DNA of 64,000 nt from Algibacter mikhailovii (GTDB taxonomy: Bacteria; Bacteroidota; Bacteroidia; Flavobacteriales; Flavobacteriaceae): assembly GCF_014651495.1 (NCBI RefSeq), contig NZ_BMWZ01000004.1:248001-312000 (forward strand), in the 5' to 3' direction. The position numbers and the translations under genes are program-made. Positions 25,255 through 33,986 of this stretch are shown in pieces (position 1 is the first letter of the stretch; each line of letters begins with the position of its first letter). The notes below the pieces were generated by a model that ran no database searches, was not told where the DNA came from, and was given only the letters and a program-made list of their open reading frames with translations.

Positions 25255-25275
25255 GTTCTTTAATATATAAAGAAC
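25255..25275. promoter_or_regulatory. perfect 8-bp inverted repeat GTTCTTTA-N5-TAAAGAAC
   Basis: The arms are 25255-25262 and 25268-25275, centred 6-26 bp upstream of the copy A start on the minus strand, so it lies in its leader. There is no following T-run. It could be an operator or an RNA hairpin controlling copy A. Confidence 0.4.
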
Positions 25276-25341
25276 GTATTTCAAATCTTAAAAAAAAGAT
25301 AAATAGGGTTTAATGTTATGTTAAAGAAGCGCGCTTAATTA

Positions 25342-26136
25342 TTATTTTTTTAGAAACTCAATACTTTTCTGGTTCAAGAACTCTAAAAACTCCATTTCAT
25401 TTCCATAATTCAGTAAGGCGTAGTCAAAATTATCACTTTCAACAAATTGGATAAACTCTTGAACACGATGTTCTGGTATATTAAAATTATCCACTAAAAA
25501 CTCCGAACCAAAATAATACTTAATCGACTCAATAGGGACATCTGGTACGCCTGCTTTTTTCTTATTTGGAACCTCTGATCTAAATAAAGGCAATAACAGT
25601 TGATCTACCACATTTACAATGTTAAGTCCATTTACCATATGCTGCTGTTGATAGTTCTGCCCTAGGTTGCTCACCTCTGTTTTTTCATCAATTTCAAAAT
25701 CATATTCTGAGCTGTGTTTTACTCCAAAATATAAGGCGTCTAATTGCGGATTAAAACTCTCACTATCACTTACATCTGCACCAAGATTACCTGTTAAACC
25801 ATTTGATTTTACAATAACTTCGTCCAACTTATTAATTTCCTCAATTAAAAACAGTTTCATTTTTTTTGATTCCATAATGGCCTCATTTACTGTAAATTTA
25901 ATATTCTGAAACTTCAGTGCACTCACTTCTATGACATCGTTTTTTGCTACCTGTATTACAAATTCGCCATTTTCATCTGTAATGGTTCCCGTATTAGATG
26001 TGGTATTGAAAATAGTAATTCCAGAAATATCACTATCCTCAACAATAATTTTCCCAGAAACTTCAGTGCGTTTTATATTTTGAGAAACCAAAGGAAATGT
26101 TAGTAATAGTGTAAATAGTAGGATTAACTTTTTCAT
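25342..26136 (-). CDS. CarboxypepD_reg-like domain secreted protein (copy B)
   Basis: 264 residues with the same architecture as copy A: signal peptide (LTFPLVSQN), a carboxypeptidase-regulatory-like sandwich (RTEVSGKIIVEDSDISGITIF, TGTITDENGEFVIQVAKND), then a helical part with LDEVIVKSNGLTGNLGADV, which parallels NEVLVGKVLTGDLLSDI of copy A. The two differ greatly elsewhere, so the duplication is old. Its C-terminal EFLEFLNQKSIEFLKK is again a charged helix. It is the first gene of the minus-strand run toward DUF6702 and the M1 peptidase. Confidence 0.72.
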   Translation of the reverse strand: MKKLILLFTLLLTFPLVSQNIKRTEVSGKIIVEDSDISGITIFNTTSNTGTITDENGEFVIQVAKNDVIEVSALKFQNIKFTVNEAIMESKKMKLFLIEEINKLDEVIVKSNGLTGNLGADVSDSESFNPQLDALYFGVKHSSEYDFEIDEKTEVSNLGQNYQQQHMVNGLNIVNVVDQLLLPLFRSEVPNKKKAGVPDVPIESIKYYFGSEFLVDNFNIPEHRVQEFIQFVESDNFDYALLNYGNEMEFLEFLNQKSIEFLKK

Positions 26137-26245
26137 AAATATTTTTATTTTGAAATTACCAATTTAATTTTTAATGTTAAAGTAAATCGAACTAAATTTT
26201 ATTAAAATTAATTTTGCTTAGATTTACAATATAACTCATTTTTCT

Positions 26246-26953
26246 ATGCGAAATATCATAATTGCAAGTACTTCCACCATTCATGGAAGTGGCTATTTAG
26301 AGTACATAACCGATGAACTGAATGTGTTTTTTAAGCAAGCCAATACAATATTGTTTGTGCCTTATGCAAGACCTGGAGGCATTTCTCATAATGATTATAC
26401 CGCCATTGCAAGAACGGCTTTTTCTAAAATTGGTAAAACAATTAAAGGTATTCATGAATATGACAACCCAATTGACGCCGTTAAACAGGCGGAAGGTATT
26501 TTTATAGGTGGTGGAAACACTTTTGTACTCACCAATCAATTACATAAAAACAATTTAATTGACACCTTAAAATATTGTGTAAACAATGGAACACCATATT
26601 TAGGTACTAGTGCAGGAAGTAATATCTGCGGTTTAACAATAAAAACTACCAATGATATGCCTATTGTATATCCTCCAAGTTTTAACGCCTTAGGTTTGGT
26701 ACCGTTTAACATTAATCCCCATTATTTAAATCCCGATACCTCTAGTACACATATGGGAGAAACAAGGGAAACGAGAATTACTGAATTTCATCATTATAAT
26801 ACACCACCAGTAATTGGCTTAAGAGAAGGTAGCTGGCTTTTAGTAAAAGATAGTTCTATCATTTTAAAGGGGGATTTAACAGCAAGGATATTTGAATACA
26901 ATCAGGCCCCATATGAAATAAAACCAGGAACAGAACTTAACACCATGAAATAA
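26246..26953 (+). CDS. pepE: peptidase E (alpha-aspartyl dipeptidase)
   Basis: 235 residues, family S51. The nucleophile Ser is in YLGTSAGSNICG (about residue 122) on the class I glutamine amidotransferase-like fold, with GIFIGGGNTFVLTNQLHKN just before it. HYNTPPVIGLREGSWLLV provides the C-terminal strand. It hydrolyses Asp-X dipeptides in the cytoplasm, with no metal. A near-consensus -7 box (TAGATTTA, 26219-26226) lies 19 bp upstream. The gene is followed by a hairpin shared with the tRNA on the other strand. Confidence 0.9.
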   Translation: MRNIIIASTSTIHGSGYLEYITDELNVFFKQANTILFVPYARPGGISHNDYTAIARTAFSKIGKTIKGIHEYDNPIDAVKQAEGIFIGGGNTFVLTNQLHKNNLIDTLKYCVNNGTPYLGTSAGSNICGLTIKTTNDMPIVYPPSFNALGLVPFNINPHYLNPDTSSTHMGETRETRITEFHHYNTPPVIGLREGSWLLVKDSSIILKGDLTARIFEYNQAPYEIKPGTELNTMK

Positions 26954-26954
26954 A

Positions 26955-26982
26955 AAAAGCTTCATATTTCTATGAAGCTTTT
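26955..26982. terminator. bidirectional terminator between pepE and tRNA-Gly
   Basis: A perfect 12-bp stem (26955-26966 with 26971-26982) with a TTTC loop. It starts 1 bp after the pepE stop and lies 2 bp beyond the tRNA 3' end. T-runs occur on both strands. Confidence 0.85.
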
Positions 26983-26984
26983 AG

Positions 26985-27057
26985 AGCGAGAGACCAGGTT
27001 CGAACTGGCGACATTCAGCTTGGAAGGCTGACGCTCTACCAACTGAGCTACTCTCGC
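26985..27057 (-). tRNA. tRNA-Gly (anticodon UCC)
   Basis: Read on the minus strand this folds into a full cloverleaf: acceptor GCGAGAG/CTCTCGC, D arm GCTC-AGTTGGTA-GAGC, anticodon stem TCAGC/GCTGA with loop CTTCCAA (anticodon TCC, reading GGA/GGG), T arm with GTTCGAAC, and discriminator base U. CCA is not encoded and would be added enzymatically. Confidence 0.96.
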
Positions 27058-27103
27058 AATCGCATGCAAATATATAAACCTTTTGTTCTTTTGCAAGAAA
27101 AAA

Positions 27104-27529
27104 TTACAACTTTTTTAAAAAATGATAACCTAATATTTTAAAACCCTCGTTGAAATAAAACTTATGAGATTCAGCGTTAACAACATAGGTATTTAACTCC
27201 ATGGTTTCACAATCCTTGCTTAAGGCATAATTGTAGATCCAGTTAAAAAATTGCTTTCCTAAACCTTTATTACGATACGCTTCATCTATAATAACATGAT
27301 CTGGTTCTACACTTCTTCCTGAATAATGTCTTGTACAAAACCACAAGCCACAAACACCCACCAAGGTGCCAGAATCATAAATGCCCGCACATTCATAGTT
27401 TTGTGTAAACATCTCTAAAAACCGCTCCCGTAAAAGGTCATCAGGATCTTTATATCCATTTAGCTTTTGTACTAATGGTATAATTTCTTCAATTTGCTCC
27501 TGTTCAACAATCTTAAAAACAATACTCAT
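27104..27529 (-). CDS. GNAT family N-acetyltransferase
   Basis: 141 residues with the acetyl-CoA-binding motif A DEAYRNKGLGKQFFNWIYNYA and the beta-6/7 segment NAESHKFYFNEGFKILGYHF. The middle strand VGVCGLWFCTRHYSGRSV fits a GNAT core. Substrate unknown. Divergent from a second GNAT gene 27 bp away, but the two proteins are not close relatives. Confidence 0.87.
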   Translation of the reverse strand: MSIVFKIVEQEQIEEIIPLVQKLNGYKDPDDLLRERFLEMFTQNYECAGIYDSGTLVGVCGLWFCTRHYSGRSVEPDHVIIDEAYRNKGLGKQFFNWIYNYALSKDCETMELNTYVVNAESHKFYFNEGFKILGYHFLKKL

Positions 27530-27556
27530 TGATTTTTTTTCTATAAAGTTTAATCA

Positions 27557-28060
27557 GTGGTCCGAATAATTTTTCTAAGTTTGATACAAGATAATAAATC
27601 GTTATACACCATTAAAACTTCTAATTATAATATAAAGCTAATCAATTCTGAAGAAACACATGCAGTGCGGCTCCCCATTTTAAGAGCTGGGCAGCCCATA
27701 AAGTCGTGTATTTTTGAAGGTGACAACCTCGAAACTACTGTACATTTAGGAATTTATATCCATGATGAAATTATTGGGGTGTGTTCTTTTTTTAAAAACA
27801 ACAATAAAAATATTTTGATAGCAAACCAATACCAATTAAGAGGTATGGCCATTCTTAAAAACTTTCAAGGTAAAGGTGTGGGCAGTAAAATGCTTAACTA
27901 TGGTGAAAAGCTGTTAAAATCAAAACAGACAGAAATAATTTGGTGTAACGCTAGAGAAAGTGCCCTTGGTTTTTATAAACAACTTGGCTATAATATCATT
28001 GGGGAGCCTTTTGACATTGCCTCTATTGGCATTCATTATATCATGTTTAAAAACTTATAA
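27557..28060 (+). CDS. GNAT family N-acetyltransferase
   Basis: 167 residues if the GTG at 27557 is used. The conserved fold starts at about YTIKTSNYNIKLINSEET; AVRLPILRAGQPIKSCIFEGD is typical of a subgroup annotated as GNAT acetyltransferases. Motif A is KNFQGKGVGSKMLNYGE, and ESALGFYKQLGYNIIGEPF is the C-terminal strand. There is no ATG near the domain start: GTG at 27557 and TTG at 27581 are the only candidates, and the latter fits the family length better. Substrate unknown. A terminator follows. Confidence 0.82.
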   Translation: MVRIIFLSLIQDNKSLYTIKTSNYNIKLINSEETHAVRLPILRAGQPIKSCIFEGDNLETTVHLGIYIHDEIIGVCSFFKNNNKNILIANQYQLRGMAILKNFQGKGVGSKMLNYGEKLLKSKQTEIIWCNARESALGFYKQLGYNIIGEPFDIASIGIHYIMFKNL

Positions 28061-28093
28061 CTTGATCCTTTAAAAAGATCTTTCTATTAAAAA

Positions 28094-28120
28094 ACAAAAA
28101 GCCTTGAAAATCAAGGCTTT
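28094..28120. terminator. bidirectional terminator
   Basis: A perfect 12-bp stem (28094-28105 with 28109-28120) with a 3-nt loop and A/T-rich arms, between the converging GNAT and ankyrin genes. Confidence 0.85.
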
Positions 28121-28165
28121 TTATAAAATGAGTGACTAGCTCAAATAATTATATGTATTAAATAA

Positions 28166-28564
28166 TTATTTTTTCTTTTTCTTAGCTGTTGCTTTTTCAA
28201 TAATAGCTAAGGCATCAGAAGCTCCGTGTAATTCAGCATAATCTGCAGCGGTCATTTTCTTATCTGATTTAATTTTCAAATTAGCGCCATTTTCGATTAA
28301 TAAATTCAATATGTCTACTCTATTAAATTTAGCAGCATACATAACAGGAGTCATTCCATTTGATCGTTCATTGACATCAGCCCCTCTTGAAATCAGTTTT
28401 TGTACTGTCTCTAAATCGCCCTTTGCAATAGAAACACAAAAAGAATTCACTTTAAAAAAAGCTTCTACATCGTAATTTTTAATTGTTGAATTGTCTGTTT
28501 TAGCATTTACAGATACAAAAGAAATGCATAATGCGATTGCGGAAATAATGATTGTTTTTTTCAT
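28166..28564 (-). CDS. secreted ankyrin-repeat protein
   Basis: 132 residues: a signal peptide ending VSVNAKT and about three ankyrin repeats. The best defined are GDLETVQKLISRGADVNERS, then GMTPVMYAAKFNRVDILNLL and a capping MTAADYAELHGASDALAII. The last residues are lysine-rich (ATAKKKKK). The ankyrin surface implies protein binding in the periplasm; the partner is unknown. No operon partner is adjacent. Confidence 0.85.
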   Translation of the reverse strand: MKKTIIISAIALCISFVSVNAKTDNSTIKNYDVEAFFKVNSFCVSIAKGDLETVQKLISRGADVNERSNGMTPVMYAAKFNRVDILNLLIENGANLKIKSDKKMTAADYAELHGASDALAIIEKATAKKKKK

Positions 28565-28784
28565 GATGAAAGAAATTAAGTTTGATTAATGATTTTACGT
28601 TTTTTGATATACTAAAGAGACGACAAAAAACCGAAACTGTTACACTAAAATTATTTTATAACAGATTTTTAACGTTTGATTCACAAATAATTAACGAAAA
28701 TACGTTCGATTAAAAAACCATTAAAAGTCTATAAAAATTAGGCATTTAGAGTGGTTTTAATATTCACTTTATATCAAACTTCCG

Positions 28785-28792
28785 TATCTTTG
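28785..28792 (+). promoter_or_regulatory. -7 element TATCTTTG of gpmI
   Basis: Exact TAnnTTTG match ending 25 bp before the gpmI ATG. The same octamer occurs in front of four other genes in this window. Confidence 0.6.
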
Positions 28793-28817
28793 ATTTCTTT
28801 AAAAAATTAACAAAAAA

Positions 28818-30335
28818 ATGAATAAAAAAGTCATCTTAATGATTCTTGATGGTTGGGGAAACTCTCCAGACCCAAAAGTTTCAGCTATCGATCATGCCAA
28901 TACACCATTTATTGATTCACTCTATAAAAAGTATCCTTTTGCAACTTTAAGAACAGACGGCCTGCACGTTGGTTTACCTGAAGGTCAAATGGGAAACAGT
29001 GAAGTGGGTCATATGAATTTAGGCGCAGGGCGAATCGTTTATCAAGATTTAGTAAAAGTTAATCTAGCTGTTGAGAACAAAACACTTAACAATGAAAAAG
29101 TTTTGGTGGATGCTTTTGAGTATGCTAAATCTAACAATAAAGATGTTCATTTTTTAGGATTACTAAGTAATGGTGGCGTACATTCACATATTAACCATGT
29201 TAAAGGTTTGGTTGATGCAGCCAATGATTTTGGTCTAAAAAACACCTATATACATGGGTTTACTGATGGTCGTGATGTTGATCCTAAATCTGGTGCTGGT
29301 TTTGTGAAAGATTTAGAAGCACATATTGAAAACACGAATACCGAAATAGCTACGATTTCAGGGCGCTATTATGCCATGGATAGAGATAAGCGCTGGGAAC
29401 GCGTCAAATTAGTCTATGATGCGTTAGTGAATAGTACCGGTGAGCGATCAAACAATATTGTTGAAAGTATTGAAGCCAATTATGCCAATGATGTGACCGA
29501 TGAGTTTATCAAACCTATTATCGCTCTTGATGAAAATAATGAACCAAAGACTAAAATTAAAAATGGTGATGTAGTTATTTTCTTTAACTTCAGAACAGAC
29601 CGAGGTAGAGAACTTACCGAAGTATTATCGCAAGAGGATTTCCATGAGTATAACATGCATAAACTTGACCTGCATTACGTTACGCTTACAAACTATAATG
29701 ACACCTACAAAAATGTCAATGTAATTTTTAATAAGGAAAACTTAACCGAAACTTTAGGTGAGGTTCTAGAAAAACATAACAAGAAGCAAATAAGAATAGC
29801 TGAAACTGAGAAGTATCCGCATGTTACCTTCTTTTTCTCAGGAGGTAGAGAAGCTGAATTTGAAGGCGAAAAACGTTTACTAAGAAATTCACCAAAAGTG
29901 GCTACTTATGATTTAAAGCCTGAAATGAGCGCCTATGAATTACGAGATGCCTTAGTCCCTGAACTAGAAAAAGGCGATGTTGATTTTGTTTGCCTAAATT
30001 TTGCAAACGGCGATATGGTAGGACACACGGGTGTTATGGAAGCTGCTATAAAAGCTTGTGAGGCTGTTGATGATTGTGTAAAAGATGTTGTTGGCTCAGC
30101 CTTAGACAATGGTTATACCACACTCTTAATTGCTGACCACGGTAATTGTGAAACAATGATAAACCCTGATGGTACGCCCAATACAGCGCACACTACAAAC
30201 CCTGTACCTGTTATCTTAATTGATAATGAATTAAAATCGATTAAAGACGGTATTTTAGGGGATATGGCTCCAACCATATTAAAACTTATGAATGTACCGC
30301 AACCAGAGGCAATGACAAGACATGCTCTTGTGTAA
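28818..30335 (+). CDS. gpmI: 2,3-bisphosphoglycerate-independent phosphoglycerate mutase
   Basis: 505 residues. It interconverts 3- and 2-phosphoglycerate in glycolysis. The alkaline-phosphatase-like metal site is visible as LMILDGWGNS (Asp), GQMGNSEVGHMNLGAGR (phosphoseryl Ser) and IADHGNCETM (Asp-His), with NFANGDMVGHTG and TAHTTNPVP completing the two manganese sites. The central HGFTDGRDVDPKS belongs to the phosphotransferase domain. Length is normal for the family (about 510). A monocistronic unit with promoter upstream and terminator after it. Confidence 0.97.
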   Translation: MNKKVILMILDGWGNSPDPKVSAIDHANTPFIDSLYKKYPFATLRTDGLHVGLPEGQMGNSEVGHMNLGAGRIVYQDLVKVNLAVENKTLNNEKVLVDAFEYAKSNNKDVHFLGLLSNGGVHSHINHVKGLVDAANDFGLKNTYIHGFTDGRDVDPKSGAGFVKDLEAHIENTNTEIATISGRYYAMDRDKRWERVKLVYDALVNSTGERSNNIVESIEANYANDVTDEFIKPIIALDENNEPKTKIKNGDVVIFFNFRTDRGRELTEVLSQEDFHEYNMHKLDLHYVTLTNYNDTYKNVNVIFNKENLTETLGEVLEKHNKKQIRIAETEKYPHVTFFFSGGREAEFEGEKRLLRNSPKVATYDLKPEMSAYELRDALVPELEKGDVDFVCLNFANGDMVGHTGVMEAAIKACEAVDDCVKDVVGSALDNGYTTLLIADHGNCETMINPDGTPNTAHTTNPVPVILIDNELKSIKDGILGDMAPTILKLMNVPQPEAMTRHALV

Positions 30336-30358
30336 TCTTTCATAATAGGAAATCATCT

Positions 30359-30385
30359 AAGCCCTGTATTGTTAATACAGGGCTT
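30359..30385 (+). terminator. rho-independent terminator of gpmI
   Basis: GCCCTGTATT (30361-30370) pairs perfectly with AATACAGGGC (30374-30383), loop GTT, followed by a long T run. Extra A-T pairs extend the stem base. Confidence 0.88.
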
Positions 30386-30435
30386 TTTGTTTTTTTAGAG
30401 CATATTTTGGGATACCAAATCACTAAAAATTATTG

Positions 30436-30443
30436 TATTTTTG
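30436..30443 (+). promoter_or_regulatory. -7 element TATTTTTG
   Basis: Exact TAnnTTTG match 30 bp upstream of the ATG at 30474. It overlaps the TTG at 30441 that would start a longer reading frame, which rules that start out. Confidence 0.55.
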
Positions 30444-30473
30444 TATATTAAATATAGATTCTTATTAGCTATT

Positions 30474-30878
30474 ATGAATTTTAATAACCAATTAACAATT
30501 GCAGTTGATTTTGACGGTACCATTGTTGAAGACGCCTATCCTCGCATTGGAAAACCCATGATTTTCGCTTTTGAAACGCTAAAAAAACTTCAAGGCGATG
30601 GACATCGACTAATTTTATGGACCTATAGAAAAGGAAGTAGACTAGATGATGCTGTATCATTCTGTAAAAACAATGGTATTCATTTCTATGCTGTTAACAA
30701 CAGTTTCCCTGAAGAAGAATACGACCCTTCCATAAGCAGAAAAATTAATGCCGATTTATTTATTGATGACAGAAATGTTGGCGGATTTTTAGGTTGGGGT
30801 GAAATATATCAATTACTTACAAATACGGCGCCTGTGCTACCAAAGAAAAAGAAAGGCCTATTGGGTTTATTCAAATAA
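30474..30878 (+). CDS. HAD-like hydrolase of the BT0820 type
   Basis: 134 residues from the ATG at 30474. The N-terminus holds the HAD nucleophile motif VDFDGTIVED, followed by GDGHRLILWTYRKG (motif II Thr) and ADLFIDDRNVGGF (motif IV acidic pair); no cap domain is present. It ends in a basic-hydrophobic tail (PKKKKGLLGLFK). The substrate of this small Bacteroidota subfamily is unknown; a phosphatase of small metabolites is plausible. Confidence 0.82.
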   Translation: MNFNNQLTIAVDFDGTIVEDAYPRIGKPMIFAFETLKKLQGDGHRLILWTYRKGSRLDDAVSFCKNNGIHFYAVNNSFPEEEYDPSISRKINADLFIDDRNVGGFLGWGEIYQLLTNTAPVLPKKKKGLLGLFK

Positions 30879-30944
30879 TAAATCCGCATCTTAAGCGCTT
30901 ACAATCTTATTCTTTAATACTTAAAATCAATTTGACTTTTTGAG

Positions 30945-30952
30945 TATCTTTG
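30945..30952 (+). promoter_or_regulatory. -7 element TATCTTTG of map
   Basis: Exact TAnnTTTG match 19 bp upstream of the map ATG, implying a very short leader. Confidence 0.6.
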
Positions 30953-30971
30953 CAATCCTATATTTACGACT

Positions 30972-31790
30972 ATGATTATTGTTAAAACAAGAGAAGAAAT
31001 TGAGTTAATGCGCGCTAGTGCTCTAATAGTGTCTAAAACTTTAGGTGAACTAGCTAAAGCTATTAAACCTGGAGTAACTACTCTTCAATTAGATAAAATT
31101 GCTGAAGAATGCGTAAGAGACCATGGGGCTATACCTGGGTTTTTAGGTTTATATGATTTCCCTAATACGCTATGCATGAGTCCGAATTCTCAAGTAGTTC
31201 ATGGAATCCCAAATGGTACTCCTTTAAAAGAAGGTGATATTATTTCAATTGACTGTGGTGCTTTAAAAGATGGTTTCTATGGAGACCATGCTTATACCTT
31301 TGCGGTGGGCGAAATAGATCCAGAAACCGAAAAACTACTAAAAATAACAAAAGAGTCTTTATACGTAGGCATTAAAGAATTCAAAGCAAATAATAGAGTT
31401 GGTGATGTGGGTTATGCCATTCAAAAATACTGTGAAGATCATGGGTATGGTGTTGTACGAGAATTGGTTGGTCATGGTTTAGGGAAAAAAATGCATGAAG
31501 ATCCTGAAATGCCAAATTATGGTAAACGTGGACGAGGCAAAAAGTTTGTAGAAGGTATGGTTGTGGCCATTGAGCCTATGATTAATATGGGAACACACCG
31601 TATTAAACAACATAGAGATGGTTGGACTATAACCACCCTTGACAATAAACCATCTGCCCATTTTGAGCATGATGTGGCCTTAATAGATGGTAAGCCAGAG
31701 TTACTTTCTACTTTTGCTTATATCTATGAAGCCTTGGGTATTGAAAGTGATGAGGAAGATGAATTTCGTCAAAAAGCATTGGTGCTTTAG
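30972..31790 (+). CDS. map: methionine aminopeptidase type I
   Basis: 272 residues. It removes the initiator Met from nascent proteins. Metal ligands are all visible: DCGALKDGFYGDHAYTF (two Asp), VGHGLGKKMHEDPEMPNYG (His), VAIEPMIN (Glu) and AHFEHDVAL (Glu). VVHGIPNGTPL has the conserved His of the active site. It is slightly longer than E. coli MAP at the C-terminus (about 10 acidic residues, SDEEDEFRQKALVL). The downstream methyltransferase starts 5 bp after the stop, so they are co-transcribed. Confidence 0.96.
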   Translation: MIIVKTREEIELMRASALIVSKTLGELAKAIKPGVTTLQLDKIAEECVRDHGAIPGFLGLYDFPNTLCMSPNSQVVHGIPNGTPLKEGDIISIDCGALKDGFYGDHAYTFAVGEIDPETEKLLKITKESLYVGIKEFKANNRVGDVGYAIQKYCEDHGYGVVRELVGHGLGKKMHEDPEMPNYGKRGRGKKFVEGMVVAIEPMINMGTHRIKQHRDGWTITTLDNKPSAHFEHDVALIDGKPELLSTFAYIYEALGIESDEEDEFRQKALVL

Positions 31791-31795
31791 ATTGA

Positions 31796-32560
31796 ATGAA
31801 AAAGCTCTTCAAATTAATATTAAATACAATTCCAAGACCAATGCTTATTCGGTTAAGCTATGTTGTTCGTCCCATATTAGCGCTGTTTTTAAAAGGTAGC
31901 CAGTATACCGATCCTATTGATGGAAAAGGATTCAAAACCTTTCTACCTTACGGTTATGGCAATCAGCGTAATAATGTTTTATCCCCTTCAACATTATCTT
32001 TAGAGCGCCATAGACTCCTTTGGTTATACCTTAAAAACGAAACTACATTTTTTACCGATAACTTAAAGGTGTTACATTTTGCTCCTGAACAGGCGTTTTA
32101 CAAACGGTTCAGGAAGATGACCAATTTAGATTATGTTACAACGGATTTGAATTCACCATTAGCAGATGTGAAAGCCGATATTTGCGCCCTTCCTTTTGAA
32201 GACAATGCATTTGATGTGATTCTTTGTAATCACGTCCTAGAGCATATCCCTGATGATAGCAAGGCCATGCAAGAATTATATCGTGTACTTAAAACGGGTG
32301 GTATGGGTATATTTCAAATCCCACAAGATCTGAATCGAGATAAAACTTTTGAAGATAATACTATTACCGATAAAAAAGAGCGCGCTGAAATCTTTGGTCA
32401 ATATGACCATGTTCGCGTTTATGGCAGAGATTATTTTGATATACTAAGACGTATAGGTTTTAAAGTAGAAGCTATTGATTATACTGCAGGTATGTCTGAT
32501 TTTGAAATAGACCACTATTGCTTGGCAAAAGGTGAACTCATTCCGGTGGTTAGTAAATGA
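31796..32560 (+). CDS. class I SAM-dependent methyltransferase
   Basis: 254 residues. An N-terminal basic, hydrophobic segment (MLIRLSYVVRPILALFLKG) could associate with the membrane. The Methyltransf_11 domain follows, with a glycine-poor motif I (VLHFAPEQAFYKRF), LDYVTTDLNSPLADVKADI, CALPFEDNAFDVILCNHVLEHIPDD (motif IV) and LKTGGMGIFQIP. Substrate unknown. Homologues in other bacteria lie in surface-polysaccharide loci, but here it follows map and precedes DUF423. Confidence 0.85.
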   Translation: MKKLFKLILNTIPRPMLIRLSYVVRPILALFLKGSQYTDPIDGKGFKTFLPYGYGNQRNNVLSPSTLSLERHRLLWLYLKNETTFFTDNLKVLHFAPEQAFYKRFRKMTNLDYVTTDLNSPLADVKADICALPFEDNAFDVILCNHVLEHIPDDSKAMQELYRVLKTGGMGIFQIPQDLNRDKTFEDNTITDKKERAEIFGQYDHVRVYGRDYFDILRRIGFKVEAIDYTAGMSDFEIDHYCLAKGELIPVVSK

Positions 32561-32578
32561 TTTAAGGCAATTACAATT

Positions 32579-32947
32579 ATGACACAGCAAATACTTATAT
32601 CTACAGCGGCTATTTTTGGATTACTCGCTGTAATATTCGGAGCTTTTGGAGCACATGCTTTAAAGAAAATTTTATCCCCCGAACAACTAAAAAGTTTTGA
32701 AGTTGGTGTCAGATATCAAATGTATCATGCCATAGTGCTATTAGTATTAGGCTTTAATTCGAAACAAACCTCACCGGCCATCTACTGGTGTTTTACTATA
32801 GGAATACTTTTATTTTCATTTAGTATTTACGGCTTGGTAATGTCGGACGCACTAGAGAAGAAGCTGCGTATTTTAGGTCCTATTACCCCTATTGGTGGGT
32901 TATTATTGGCAATAGGCTGGGGTTTATTACTGCTTAATGTCATTTAA
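32579..32947 (+). CDS. DUF423 family inner-membrane protein
   Basis: 122 residues, four predicted membrane helices. The N-terminus ILISTAAIFGLLAVIFGAFGAHALK and the following FEVGVRYQMYHAIVLLVLG are the DUF423 (YgdD) signature. Function unknown. It is 18 bp after the methyltransferase and its stop is 2 bp from the stop of the converging apbE gene. Confidence 0.88.
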   Translation: MTQQILISTAAIFGLLAVIFGAFGAHALKKILSPEQLKSFEVGVRYQMYHAIVLLVLGFNSKQTSPAIYWCFTIGILLFSFSIYGLVMSDALEKKLRILGPITPIGGLLLAIGWGLLLLNVI

Positions 32948-32949
32948 AC

Positions 32950-33930
32950 CTATTGAGCAGGAAAGTTATTTAATGCAAGTGTTTCCAATTCCTTATTTTC
33001 GTTTTCAAAAATTAAAAACACTTTCAATTCAGGTTTCGACTTCAAAAATGCCTTTATTTTTTCAATGCCCATAGCTTTAAACGCAGTAGCGTAAGCATCA
33101 GCAGTCATGCAGTCTGCGGCCAACACAGAAATGCTTAACAAACTTGTTTTGCTAGGATAGCCTGTACGTGTGTCTATAATATGAGCATATCGCTTACCTT
33201 CTTTATCCGTTTTAAATTTTCTATAAGTACCTGACGTAGCCATAGCTTCATCTTTTAAAGTAATCGCCTTTAAAATGGACTGTGTGCCGTCAAAATTTGG
33301 ATTTTCAACACCAACCTTCCAATGGGCTTGTTTTTCAATATTTTCACCTTTCACCCTTATCTCTCCACCTATTTCAACTAAATAATTTTGAACACCCTGA
33401 GATTCTAAATATTCTCCAATAACATCAACCCCATACCCTTTAGCTATGGCATTAAAATCAATAAAGGTTGCTGCAGGTTTAAAAATGGTATATTCTTTAC
33501 GCTTAACTTTATCAAGACCTACAGATACCATGAGGCTATCTATTTTTAAGCTATCTAAATTCACTATTCGCCCTTCTGGACCAAAATCCCAAGCATTGAC
33601 AACAGCACCAATTGTTGGATCAAAAACACCTTCAGTACTTTTATAAATTTCCTTTGAGGCTTCAAATACGTTTACAAAATGAGCATCAACAATATTAGAC
33701 TCATTTCTGTTGAGTTTAGAAATATCTGAATTTGTTTGATAGGTGGACAGGGATGTATTCAATACGAAAAACAAACTATCAAATTGCGTTTGGTAATCAC
33801 GATTAGAATCATATATAACAACATAACTTGTCCCAAATACATTTCCAGAAAGTTTTGTATTTTTCAAATGCTGCTTTTTACAAGCAGCTAAACTGATGCT
33901 TAAAAATGCTACTATTAAGTATTTGTACAT
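32950..33930 (-). CDS. apbE: FAD:protein FMN transferase (ApbE), lipoprotein
   Basis: 326 residues from the ATG at 33930. The upstream part of the open frame (17 codons) is not a signal sequence; the chosen start gives a proper lipoprotein signal, LSISLAAC. ApbE transfers FMN from FAD to Thr in NqrB, NqrC and related proteins using Mg2+. Recognisable parts are GTSYVVIY, VFDPTIGAVVNAWDFGPEG, IDFNAIAKGYGVDVIG, VEIGGEIRVKG, ATSGTYRKF and AHIIDTRTGYPS. The nqr operon lies 1 kb upstream, a functional match. The two genes between it and nqrF are of unknown role. Confidence 0.93.
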   Translation of the reverse strand: MYKYLIVAFLSISLAACKKQHLKNTKLSGNVFGTSYVVIYDSNRDYQTQFDSLFFVLNTSLSTYQTNSDISKLNRNESNIVDAHFVNVFEASKEIYKSTEGVFDPTIGAVVNAWDFGPEGRIVNLDSLKIDSLMVSVGLDKVKRKEYTIFKPAATFIDFNAIAKGYGVDVIGEYLESQGVQNYLVEIGGEIRVKGENIEKQAHWKVGVENPNFDGTQSILKAITLKDEAMATSGTYRKFKTDKEGKRYAHIIDTRTGYPSKTSLLSISVLAADCMTADAYATAFKAMGIEKIKAFLKSKPELKVFLIFENENKELETLALNNFPAQ

Positions 33931-33986
33931 GGTGTGATTCGCTTTGATTGAATTATGAAATTTACATGTCCGATTGAACAAGGCAT

